From contig OZ021726.1 in the NCBI GenBank assembly GCA_963978545.1, positions 35,902,959 through 35,966,958 on the forward strand: a DNA stretch of 64,000 bases. The letters run 5' to 3'. Positions 1 through 13,091 of the stretch are shown here, piece after piece; positions within the stretch are counted from its first letter, which is position 1, and each line of letters begins with the position of its first letter. Under the pieces are notes generated by a model, which did not search any database, had not been told where the DNA came from, and was given only the letters and a program-made list of their open reading frames with translations. The translations under genes were made by a program, and so were the position numbers. Source of the DNA: Linyphia triangularis. Its lineage: Eukaryota; Arthropoda; Arachnida; Araneae; Linyphiidae.

Positions 1-437
1 TTATTTTAGTACTTAGTGTTCGCTTTTTCGCTGAGTATATTAGTAAGTATTTCCCTTGCATTATGACATGCTGATGGTGGTGAAGCTCTGCTTTGAATAG
101 GTCCAGAATGGTAATCTGTCTCAGTTTGCCTGTGCTGCTGTTTATATATAAATTGGCTGCTCTGTAATTGCTTGCGGGTGGTTAAAAGCTGAAAAATTAT
201 TTTTAAAAAAAACTTTCGACATGTATGCCATTTTATTTGAATGGCTAGTTTATGCTATTACTATTGAAATTGAAGGTAGAATAAGACTAAAAATATCTGA
301 TTGTACTATCAATGTTGATGTTTTTTCTGAAATGCATGAATTCTTTGTCTAACTGTGTTGTCGAGAATTGGAAAGCTTTTATTTTGTGTGATGGATTGTA
401 AATAATTGGATATAATATTAGGAATTCTTTCTTGTAG
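1..437 (+). other. Intron sequence upstream of the first visible Hsf exon
   Basis: AT-rich non-coding sequence ending in a pyrimidine tract and TTGTAG acceptor at 431-437, just before an open exon in phase 0. No other coding signal or repeat is evident. It is read as an intron because the next exon starts in mid-protein. Confidence 0.6.
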
Positions 438-670
438 GTTCCAGAGCAGCAGATAAGTCCACTAGGTCCTGTTATACATGAAGTATTAGATGGTGAACAT
501 GACGAAAATCTGACTACTGCATCCCAGAACATCAATGTTGCATCCCCATGCATAAAGTCTCCAGAGAGTGTAAAGGAGATGAATGAGGATACAAATCCTA
601 AATACCACCTTGTTTCCCTTTTAAATAATCCTAGTGAACCTTTCAGCATTCTTGAAGCACTCACACCCAA
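438..670 (+). CDS. Hsf: Hsf exon: start of regulatory region
   Basis: Encodes VPEQQISPLGPVIHEVLDG through SILEALTPK. It begins in phase 0 after a TTGTAG acceptor and ends in phase 2 at AA|GTAAGT. It is rich in Ser, Pro and acidic residues with several SP dipeptides (ISPLG, ASPCI, KSPES), as in the phosphorylated regulatory domain of other HSFs. Confidence 0.75.
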
Positions 671-3600
671 GTAAGTCCTAAATTGGTATTATTTGTTTGA
701 AATGTAGTATACAAATACTTTATTCATCTTTTGTGATGTATGTTGCAGACAAGGCCCTAAGTTAAGCCATTTTGCAAAGTGACTGGACAAAGACTGAAGC
801 GTATTAAAAGTTGGTAGGCTGGATAAGAAGCTGAAATGGGCAAAGAGAGCTTGAGAAAATAATTAAAAAAGAGCACAAAATTATTATTTTTTATTATTTC
901 TATGTATTTCTCTTTATTAATAAACCAACATTCATGAATAATTAAATCTGGCCATTCCATGGTAACTTAATTACAGTAAAAAAAAAAAACCAAAAAAAAC
1001 CTGGATCATGTGTGTTGAAACAGAGTCGTATCTATTTTAGAAAATCTTGCAAAATACACACATAACCTGGTAATATTGATCCTGAAACTAGGATTGATAG
1101 TATTTTCAGACAAATATTGCCAAATGAAGTGTGTGACAAAATATTACTAAATTTAATGAGATTTTCCAAAGAGAGGTCGGGCTCATTTTTAACACTAGCT
1201 TCTCATTAACATTTCTTTTAAATATTTACTTTCAAAGTTTAATTTTTATCAATGAAACAAATATTAAATTTTTAACTTTAATTCATTGGTAAGTTTTTGT
1301 AGTGATTATTTGGAGAACTATGTGAAATTTGTTTAGTGTTTCACTTTTCTCAAAAATTTTCCTTAGCATGGAATGGCCATGTTACATATATTAATATATT
1401 ATCTCGTACCTTATTACGAAAAGTAAAAATGAGTAAAAAGGGGAGGGAAAAAAAACCTTTAAAAATAAATGTACAAGTTTGCAACTTAAAAATATTGAGA
1501 ATTTCAGTATTTAATAATATTGTAAGTTTGAATAATTTTAATTATATTTTTGTATCCCAAATTACCTTGCTGTATTTTTATTTTTAAGATGTATATTTTG
1601 GTATTTTCTGATTTTTCTTTAAAAAAATACCTCTTTATGTTATTAGATTTTGTTCCTTTTAATGATATATAGAGGTTGTTTCTTAAGTACACAAATCAGA
1701 ATTTGTAATAATACACATTTAAAACAAACTTGCCTTTTAGAGGCTGTATATCCAATGCATCAGGTTCCCTGTAGGAATTGTCAAGATCATGTTGACCTAA
1801 GTTGAAAAATATATTTTTTTCTATGTTGAGGTCATCATGAGAAAGTCACTTTGTGAATAAATCATCTAATACAGTGAACATTCTAACAACCTGTGTTTAA
1901 ACACTATCTAAAGTTATAAAAATTTTCTTTTTTATTTAAAACTACCATCTAACAGTTCGTTATTTTTACTTTATTTCAAAATTAGGAGGAAATGGGGAAA
2001 TTAATTCAATCTTTTCAGCCGATTTCTTGTTTGTCGTAAATTTTTCTTAAAATTATTTTTATCCAATCTTTACAGGACACCAACTGCTGGTACTGAAAAT
2101 GATGAAAGTGAATCCATATTGGGTATACCTCTGGAATATATTACCATTCCAGGAGATACTGAAATTCCCAATGTCATATCTATTCCAGACACAGACAATG
2201 TCATTTCTATACCTGAAGATGTCATCGACAATGTCATCTCACAAGAAGGCCATTCTATAAACAGTAACCCAATACTTGAAAACAGTTCAACAAGTGACAC
2301 AACTCAAGGGGAAAGCAGCAAAACAAACGCTAGCAAAAACGCTTTAGATACAAATGACAAGTTAGTCAGTGTTGAAGAGATGTCTCCTGGGTTTCTGTCT
2401 GACATTGTGTCTTTTGGTGATTTACAACCGAGTACTTCTCAAGATGTGATCGAGTATTCGAGTGACTTTCATGATGACCTATGTGAATCTTTACAAACAC
2501 CGAAAGTTCATGTTACTGATGAAGATCCTTATATCTCTATAGAGAAAAACTCAAAGCAGAACAATAAGAGTGCTAAGAAAAATCAAGTAAATTCTAATTT
2601 GACTCATAATGAACACAATTATCAGTTGGCTACAACTGAACCTTCAAGCTTAGCACGGTGAGTTTTCAAACTTTTTAGTATGTAAAATAACATTCCCATA
2701 CAAATATTTTATCGGAAAGTGCAAAGATGTTTTGTTTTTTTGATTCGATGTTTCTAATGATTTTCTTTTTCTAATGATTGATGTTTTATTATTCTTTTTT
2801 AATTATTTTCAATCTTTGTAAACTTTGTTCGGAAGGTAAAGTTTCAGGATTTGTTAGATATACTTGAGTTACCAATAATAAAATTTAATTTTTGCTTATA
2901 ATGATGGAGATGCCAACTTTTACAGATTTCCTTAATTTTTACTTTAAATTCATTACTTAATGTTCTTTCAAATACATTCAACTGTCAATACTCTTGAAAT
3001 TTGCTAACACTCTCTATTGCCAAGATTTGCTTCGGTGTGGTGTACCCTATCGCTGAGATTTTTGTTGTAATTGCCATTTTCGTTAAGTGTTTTGTAGATG
3101 AAATAGTCACTATTGTTAAGGTTTGTGCTGATACCGTGGGCACTGTAGCCAAGATTTACTTTGTAGTAATGGTAATTTTTGCTGAGGTTTACGCTGATTA
3201 AATGCTATTGATGAGATTTGCATCTCTGTTTTAGAGGCATTTGCTGATGAAATAACCACTGATAAGATTTATGACGGGGTGATCAATTTTGTCGAATATA
3301 ATTTTATTCAGCAAAGTTGGTCTAAATTTTTCTGTATAATCTTTGTTTGATAAAACCCAGTCTCATATTAACCATCGAGGTCTGATTATAACCATCAGGA
3401 TTCCCACGGTCATTAAAAGTGCTTAATATTTTTAAACTTGCATTTAAAACCTTGAAAGTACTTGCAATTGCTTAGAGATCCTTAATTTCTGCAGATATTG
3501 TGTGCTCAACTGCAAAATTTATGAAAATAGAACTCAGACTTGCTATCCCGCGTGACCACCTCTTATCCACACCATATTGGAATTATCTGACATATTTGTA

Positions 3601-6600
3601 TTACACATGCGTCAACATGTAACGTTTTTGGTAGAATATACTTTATTAAAAATTTATTTATGTACATGATGCCTGAAAACAATTTTTCGAAAGTCCCTAA
3701 AAGTCGTTGATTTTCATTCTGTGATTTTTTAAGTGAGAACCCTGATTATACATTCGTGTACTGCTCAAAAAAAAAAAAAAAAGGTTAAACTTTAAAATTT
3801 AAGTTATTTTATTAATAAAATACAATGGTTAAAAAAAAATGTAACTTAAAAAAAAACAAAAAAAAAAAACAATACATTCTAAAATTGAAACAATTTTTTT
3901 GTGATACATTGAATGTATAGTTATAAAAAAAAGTTGTCAAACTCGCCCGTTTGTCTACAGTAGCTGGTAAAAGTTTTGAGATATGTTTTCCTGTCCTAAC
4001 TTTTTGTAAGCAAAATTTCTTAATAATGTAAATTAGTAATTTATAGCTTTAATCATCCTACATGATGCTTAGCTAATGAATATTATTATTGTTTGTAAAA
4101 ACATTTTAGACAGTTAGTTTGTAAAAACAACATTCATTATGCTGAATTATACTTGTAAAAAGATGCCTCATTAATGGATGTTTCAGCAGGATAATGATCC
4201 CAAGCACACCTCCAAAATGATGACAAATTGGTTTACAGCTAAAAAAAAATAAAAGTTATGGACTGTCTGAGTCTGTCATCTAACTTCAATCTAATTGAAC
4301 ACCTGCGGGAAAACATTGGAAGATAAGTCGGAACACGGAAGCATTGTTCAAAGGCAGAACTGCTTCAGGATCTTCAATCGGAATGGGCAAAAATCCTTAG
4401 GTCCACCTAAGAAAGCCTTGTTAATTCCATGCCCAGATGGTGTGCTGCAGTCCTCAAAGGGAAAGGATGATAAATATTGCTGTATTTCCTTATATTAAGA
4501 AGGTTAATTTCAATAAAAGTTTAGAAAACCTGAATTGTATCAAAACTTTTGCTTAAGTGATTTTGCGAATTTATGCATATGTCTTGGTTGTTCTAATGTT
4601 GTTTTTAGCTGAGCTTAAAAAAGGGTCAAATAAATAATTTACGTCACTAAGAAATTTTGCTTACAGAAAAAGTTACGACAAAAAATATATATAAATAATT
4701 TATGTCATTAAGAAATTTTGCTTGCAGAAAAAGTTACGACAAAAAAATATATAGTTTCAAAACTTTTGTTAACTACTGTATATAGTTTATTTAAATATTT
4801 AACTTTTCTTTGTCAAAATGTTGTTCAACTTGTAAACATTTTTGAAAATTTTATGTATTTTAAACTAAAATTTGGATTTTACTGAAAACCTTTTTTTTTT
4901 CTGATGACGCTTCTTAAAGGTTAGCATCTTTTGTGATAGCGAAAAAATTTTCAATGATTCTCTAAGTGTAGGTTTAAGTAATGTACTTTTTAGCCTCTTT
5001 AATTACATATTACTGTTTTCTCATTTAAACACTTTAAATGAGAAAACCGTAAAGTTTTTTAAAAATTTGTTCAAGTAATTAAGTAATATATTTTAAAATT
5101 CTTTCAAAGTTTTATTCTATAACCAAGTATTTGTTTTTTCTTTTTAGAAATGTATTTTCAAACCATTTATTGTCTGTGGATGAAAAATTAAACCTTACTC
5201 AAGATCGATTATCTTCCAGTCCGTGGAACGTTGACGTTCAAAAACTTCTAGGGGTAGGTGCCTCCCCCTATAGTTGGCCTACACTTGATAAGCAGCTTAC
5301 TCTTGATCTGAAGGTAGAACCAGATTGGTACACTAATTAAGTAGCTGAAGTTTCCTCCCACTTTACTACTGGTTATTTGGACTATTTCTTTGAATAAAAT
5401 GCCTAAAAGTTTTTAACTTGGAAGATTTTTTCTTCTTTTGAAAATGCAAAGAATGAATGTTTTGTGTTATCGAAGCAAATTGTAATTTTGTTTTATTTAA
5501 AAATTTAAAATTACTAATTTTTGGAAACTTGGTGCTATATTTTATTCAGTTAGTGTTCCAAAAAATCACATTTTGATATCATTATTGAAATAATTATAAA
5601 AATATGTTTTTGTATTCATGAAATTGTAACCCCTCAGAGGCTCGCATCTTGCGAGTACGGGCTTGGCGAACCCGGGGTGCTCTAGCTGGGCCTAGCATTT
5701 TTCTTTTCTTTTTTTGCTAAGGCCCTATTATTTGGTCTGCTTTTGTTTATTACTTTCTTTTAAGAATTGAAGTTTCATTTTGTTGAATTTTTTCGTGTAT
5801 TATTTTAAATTCTTATAGGTTTTGCATTTAAAAAAGGTATTCACTATAACATCAAATACCTCTTCTAAAAGGATCTGGAAGAAAGTTAATAAAATCAAGG
5901 GTCTATTTCTCTTACTCTATTTCTATCTTGGAAACTAATCTAGAAATAGTTTCAGATCCTAAAGGTATTGCTGATACTCTGGCTGACTCCTTTGCTAAAG
6001 TATCCAGCAACTGGAATTACCAAAAGCTGTTTGCCTCTATTAAACACAAACTGAGAAGACTAAATTGAATTTCACATCTACCGCGTTGGAAGACTATAAT
6101 GCATCATGACTGAGCTGATGCGAGCTCTTTTCAACACTCGCGGCTTGGCTGTTGGTCACGATGAAGTTCATTATAGTATGCTTAAACATCTCCAGCCTTT
6201 CCAAATGAAGTTTATTCTTAAGCTGTACAATAGGATCTGGTAGGAGAATATATTCCTGTCAGCACTGCAACGTGCTCTTGTAATTCCAGTGGTCAAGCCA
6301 TGTAACGACCCCAAGAGTCCTTCCAGCTACAGGCCTATAGCGTTTACTAGTTGCATGTGCAAGTTACTTGAAAAATTAGTCGATGCTCACCTCCTTTTTT
6401 ATTTAGAAAATAGCAATTGTTTCTCGGTTTCAAAGTGGTTTCCGTCGTGAGCGAAGTACACTTGACAACCTGCTCCTCCTTGAAATATTCATTCGAGAGG
6501 CATTTGTCTAGCGGAACCATTTGGTGTCCGTATATTTCGACATGGAGAAGGCCTACAACCGTATTTGGAGATATGGTATCCTCATAGACCTTCATAATTT

Positions 6601-9600
6601 AGATATTTGAGGAAATTTACCACTCTTTATTCAGAATTTCCTTTCTAGAAGAGTCTTTCAAGTACGCATCAACTCCATCTTATCAGATTAGTTTATTCAG
6701 GAGCCAGGCGTTCCCCAGGGAAGTGTATTGAGTTGTACACTGTTTATTATAAAAGTCAACAGCATTATGACCTGCCTTCCACCTGCAGTGTCTGGTTTGC
6801 GATTTGTCGACGACTTCCAGATAACGTGCGCCTCAATTAATATGTCTCATATCGAAAGACAAATTGAACTTACCTTCAGAAGGATTACAGGCTGGGCCAA
6901 TCAAAATGGATTTGTATTCAATGCACAAAAGACTGTGACCATGCAGGGTTCGTACAGTTCTTGAAAGTCCTTAAGTACTCCTTATTTTTACTTAATGTCT
7001 CCAAGGGCCCTTGAAAAGTTCTTGAAAACTCCTTATTTTTAACCTGAAGGTCCTTGAAAGTTTTTTAATGCTTGAGGGCTCTTGAAAAGTTCTTGAAAAT
7101 AACTGACATTTGTTATTCCTTTTTTCTCCCTCCCCCCCCCCCCCCCCTCCTTTGCGTGTGTATTTCAGAAACTTAAAAGAATTATCGTTATAAAGATTAT
7201 TATGTCCAAATTTGCACTTTTAACCCGATCAGCTCCGTGGTTACTAGATGCATTTCAGTTAATCAGTGATTAACTTATTTGGATGCGTTTTACGCATCTA
7301 AGATTTAACCCATTTTGCGTATTTAAATAAGTTCAAAAGCTGAAATCGTCCTGTGAAACACAATTCAATAAAATTATCGTTGTATAATATACAGTAACTA
7401 AAGTTGTTGTATTTGATGTAACTGACAAAATGATTAAATTTTAATGAAAATGACATCTTCGAATTTAAAGTTCTAATGAACTTTTTGTCTAGTATCTTGA
7501 GTAAGAAATAAAATGCAATATTTTTCACAAATTATATGCTATATTTCCGTCGTCGAACATTACGATTATTTTTTTTAAGATTTTTTAAAATTTAATATTA
7601 AGGTCCTTATTTTTTGGTTTGGAAGGTTCTTGAAAAGTCCTTAAAAAGTCCTTAAATTTGTTTTCAAAAAATCTGTACGAACCCTGCCATGCACGTTTGT
7701 AGGAAGCGTGAACTTCATAACGACCTCGAGCTTTTTTTAAGGGGGAATCAGATACCTATTGTATCAGAAACTAAATTCCTCGGGGTCATTTTTGACTCAA
7801 AGCTCCCTTTCCAGCCTCATATTAAAAATCTCAGACTAAAGTGAATTAAAGCTCTGAATCTTCTGAAGGTACTTTTTAACTTTTCCTGGGGTGCTGACAC
7901 CACCTCCATGTTACGGATATTCAGATGCCTTGTTCGTTCCAAACTTGATTATGGTTCTGTGGTGTACAGATCCGCCAAAAAATCGGCATTGATGCTCCTT
8001 GACCCTGTTCGTGACAGAATTGCGTCAGGAGCCTTCCGTACATCGCCAATCCCAAGTGTACTTAATATATGTCTGGAACGTCCTTTGAAACTGAGACGAG
8101 ACAAGCTCTCAATCTCTATGGCATACTATTTTAAAATTAAAAGTTACACATCTCATCCTCTATATAAAAATATTTATAATCCATTACATATTAGACTTTT
8201 CAATGCAGAACCATCCTGCATCCCATCATTTTCATTATGAATATGCCAAATTCTTGCATTTCATCATCTTGATAATTTCAGTGTCGCCCTATCACTTTCA
8301 CTCATCCACCCTGACATACTCATGACATCAAAATATTAAATATATTTAGCAATTTAAAAAAAAGTTTTACTCCAGCTATCGTTTTTACAAATTTGTTTTA
8401 TTATCATCGAGAGCATTTTTTAATTTTAAAGCTATTAACACGGATGGTTAAAAAAGCCAGGGGTATGTCGGAGCAGCTGCAGTTCATGACAACGTCATCA
8501 TGTCACGAGAACTGCACCAAATCTGCTCTGTCTTTTCAGCTGAGTCCCTGGCTATTCTCTTGGCCTTGCAATTTATTTTAAAGCAAGGCCATGGTCAGTG
8601 GATTATTTACACTGATTCCAAAAACTGTTTAGACGCACTGAGTAATCCACTTAACCAGATCCATCCTTTTATACTAGATATTTTAAACATTCACATGCCA
8701 CTCTTTGAGAGAGATTTTAATGTTCTTATTTTATTTGTTGGATCCCAGGTTATGTTGGGATCATGTGTAACAAGCATGCTGACACAAGTGCACGATCAGC
8801 CAGTGGACCTAGGAGCACTTGGCTCTGTCCTGACGACGCAATAAAAGTTTGTAACGCTACTCTCTCTCCCACTTGGCAGGCCATGTGGGATGTGCAGACA
8901 GCTGACCTGCTGCATTTGTTTCAGCCGTTAATATCCGGATTTGCGTCCATCCTGCGATCTCGGATAAGGGAAGTGCTCCTGACACTTCTAAGAATAGGCC
9001 ACACTCGTTTCACCCATGCACATCTTCTGCTGGCAAATTTATGAAAACATAATACTAAATAGACAAAAACATAATAAATAAATTCATCATAGGTTAGCAA
9101 TTGAAATTTGTTTATGAGTAGAAAAGAAGAGCGCAAAATGTCCCACGTGTCATTCGGAGAACTGCTCCGAGTGACACATGGTGATATGTAAATTTTTATG
9201 CATGGAACTTGTTTATGAATCACTATATATGATAATCATTTATGCCTTTTTTTTATTTTATAGCTTTTCAGCAACGATGAGCTTGTCAATTACGATGCTT
9301 GTAGCAGCCAACTGTCTGTAAGTACTTTAAAATTATAACGTTAACTTATACAGAATAACTATAATTAAAGTAGAACTACACAGCTCTTTGATGCCTGTTC
9401 TAATTTAAATGTACAATATTTTTAACATGTGTACCAAATTTCAAAACAATGCATTATCTAGCTTTGCATGCGAAAGATGCTGATTCGGTATGGTTGTTTA
9501 TTGTGATTTGGAATCAACGTTGCAGGTCCCGGTATGGTTAGTTGTTATTATTGTGCACAAAAATAAATGAAGTATTCTAACAATCTGTTAATAGCAAAGG

Positions 9601-12600
9601 CTCAAAAAGACTGAGTAATGTAATTTTAAATAAGAGAAAGTATTGAATGATAAGAGTACCTACAAATTGTGCAAAATCAAAACGAATGTGTAGGTATTGG
9701 AAAAATTGAATAATCAAATTTGTTAATTCTATCACACTTTTTTTTTTTTTTTTTTTTGTTGCTGTATGGATAGGACAACATTAGTACAGTCAAACCCTGT
9801 TAATACAAAATTGTTTGACATAAAATCCTGTTTAAAGCAAAGTAAACGCAGTGCACTTTGAATTACTTTTTTTTTGGACGAAATCCTTGCAAAGTTTCCT
9901 AAAGCAGGAGGACATGCATTTACTTTTGTGTTTCTAATTACTATCTTGTTAAACTATTGTACTAAATATAAGCTTTGAAATGCAAATGTTCTTAAAACAG
10001 CAGTATTAAATACACATATACCCAGTAGTTATAAATCTGTATCAATTGGATAAAAAAGACAGTTAACACAAAAAATTTCGGCGACCCCATCGACTTTGTG
10101 TTAACAGGGTTTGACTGTAGTTAATGTCCATTTTCTTATTAGAAATTTGTAACAAATTATACGGTTTCTGCAAGCAGTACTGTATTTTTTTAATGAAACA
10201 AATATTTTAATTCGTACTGCATTTTTAATTTTTCAATTTAGGGAAAATCTGCATGGAGAATTTTTTAAGAAGTGTTATAAATTTTTTTATGATTATACCT
10301 TCAAAAATTGGTGTGAAACCTTTTTTTTTTTCTCCCTCCAATATTCCTGTTCAAATTTTATAACACTTACAAATTTATGAATGTGTTAAATTTGACGATT
10401 CTGGAAACTTTAAGCAAACGTTTGTGTCAGAAATAACATCTGATTGAATATTAATGAATTTTTTTTCTTTCTCAATAAAACTGTAAAATTCAGAAAAAAA
10501 ATCTCTACAAATATATTTATAAAATGTCTCAATTTTTTTTTAAGAAATTTGATTTTTTTTCTGAAAAAAGTTTTTGATAAAAAAAATTGTGTGTGGTTCA
10601 GTTAGAATTAAATTTTGTTATACTTGTAAAGTATTGTAAGAGCATATGTTATCTGTTAAATTTTTAGATTTTTTTTATTTGTAATTTTCTGCAACAAATC
10701 ACAATTTTTGATTATCTTTAAAACTTAGTTTTACTAACATACTAAATTTATAAAGTCCTGTTATAACTTGGTATTTGAAATTTTTTTCTTTTTTTGCTAC
10801 TTCTTTTTAACTTATGTTTGAAAGTCCTACATTTATTTTATATTTTCATTAAACCTCTTTTTCTATTGTTTTTTCTTGTATTGCAGGATGAAATGAATAT
10901 TAAGAGTGAACCAATCGATACTATTGGTAAGTAATATTTATTAAAACTTTCCTTTGTAAATATAACATATTTCAAATGATTAGAAGAAAGTTCAGTTATT
11001 CTTAGCACTATTGTTTGGCCAGTCTATGAAAAGTAATGTTATAGTTTGTTTTTTTCAATCATTGAATGTTCTTGATATTTTCTGCAGAATAATGCATTGA
11101 TTTGCTTACCTTAGTCCTTCCAACTTGCTACACTAATTTAGTGAGGAGCTTATACAAAGACTCCTTTCGTCTGAAGTCGTCATTCCCAGACAAAATTACT
11201 AATGCTTACAATATGAGAGAATTGTCCAATAAAAGCAGGAATGGCACGCCTGCGCCAATTAAAAATACTGATTCAACCTTATATGAAACTGCCTTTTATG
11301 CGCCAACTATTTTTAAAATTTGGTGCATGTGTCTTTTGGTAGAAGACCTCCAAACTTTCTGTGATGATTTATCGGCAGTTATTTCGTCATTGTCTCCGTA
11401 CCTCGTATCAGCTATTTCCAGGGATCTGATTCTTCTGCCGATCGTCGTGTTTTTTTAATTATTATTATAATTTTTCAGCTTTTTTTTCACTAACTTTAAA
11501 GAAAATAACTTTTTCTGCAATTTTTCCGCTTTTTAAATTTTTTAGAAAAAAAAGAATTCTGCTTTTTCAAAGAAAGTTCCACTTTTCTATAATTCCTGAA
11601 AAAAAGCTGTTTTTCCCCGTTTTTTCTATCTCACGGAAAAATCACTTTTTTTCTTAGGCCGAATTGCGAAGTAGCTTCACTTCCGCCCGATCGGAAAGGG
11701 CTGAAAACCTCTATCGCTCAGGGGTCACATTGCATTCCTGCTCCAAATACAAAAATCTACTGAAATGCATTTTTTTAGTCTGGTTGGCGCTCAAACTCGC
11801 ATTTTATACTTTTTAAATTGTGGCGAAAATTGATCCTTATGTGCAATTTTTTATCTCTTCTCAAAATGTAATTCACGCGATTAACTTATACTAATACAGC
11901 GCTTGCTTTCAAGTCTGACATCCACGGAACTATCGTTTATTTACGTTGGTATGTGATGCTCGTTTTTTCTAATCGTAATGCTTGTGTAACGTCTGCTACT
12001 GTTGAGATTTGTGTGGCTATGACGTGCGTTATTCCTGGGATTTAGGTTGTTGTAGAGGTCATTTTCGCGGAGTATTACGCAGATATAACAGCGCCATTTC
12101 TGAGAATTGTTCCGGTGTATTCGGCGCTAACGCTGATATTTACGTTTATGTGATGGTAATTTTTGCTGAATGCTACCCTGTTGTAAAATCTGAGATTTGC
12201 GCCGTTGTTCCCGAAAGAATGTCGATATTACTGTGATGAATTGCGCCATCTAGATTTATGTTGTTGTGATGGTAATTTTCGTCAAGTGTTACGTCGATAC
12301 AATAGCGCTATTGTTGAGAGTTGCTCCAGTATATTAGGCTCTAATTTTGATATTTCTGTTGGCGTGAGAGTAATTTTTAAATAATGCCATACATATGATA
12401 TTACCGAAATTTTCACTAGTATTACCAAGAAAATTTCTATTTTACTGAGATTTGTGCCAATATTGTGTACGCTATCGCCGATATGCACGTTGTTGTGATG
12501 TTCATTTTTGCCGATACCTAGATTTTCGCCAGTAATGTAAGCGATATTGCTTATTACTTTCGTTAGAGTGATGATCATTTTCGCCGAGATTTATGCTAAC

Positions 12601-13057
12601 ACAATACCAGCTATTACCGAGATTTTCAACGCGGTTTTGTAGCCATTCGTCTAGACTTCCGTTTATGCGATAGCCGTGTTTAGAGCCTGTTTAAAGATAA
12701 ATTTTGCTGTTTGATTTGAATCTATGCAAAATTACTCAAATTTTTATATCATTTTATAAAAAAAATATTCTGAAAATTTGTCCTAATTGTAATTTTTCTA
12801 AATAATCTGTGTTTAAAATTATTTTAACAGCAATTGTATGTAAAAATTTTGTTGCTTTTTACTTTATTGAACAACAAGCTTAATGATAGGAATAAAAATT
12901 TAAATAAAAAAATTTATAGTATTTAAAATGTCGATTAAAAATTTTGAAAACTAGGTTTAATTAAATTAGGCCTGTTTGTCAATATAGTATAATTGCTGAA
13001 AGTTGTTTGACTTGTTGAAATTTTGAAGTTTTTGCCAATTTTCATCGCTTTCACAGG

Positions 13058-13091
<34 letters not shown>

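Noticed and set aside
5260..5268. Second candidate donor (G|GTGCCT) in Hsf exon 3
   Set aside because: A weaker donor, and its use would break the phase with exon 4; GGG|GTAGGT at 5254 gives the LL-x-LF continuation.
11102..11458. 118-codon frame in an Hsf intron
   Set aside because: Lies next to T/C-rich repeat text, has no splice sites and no recognised motif.
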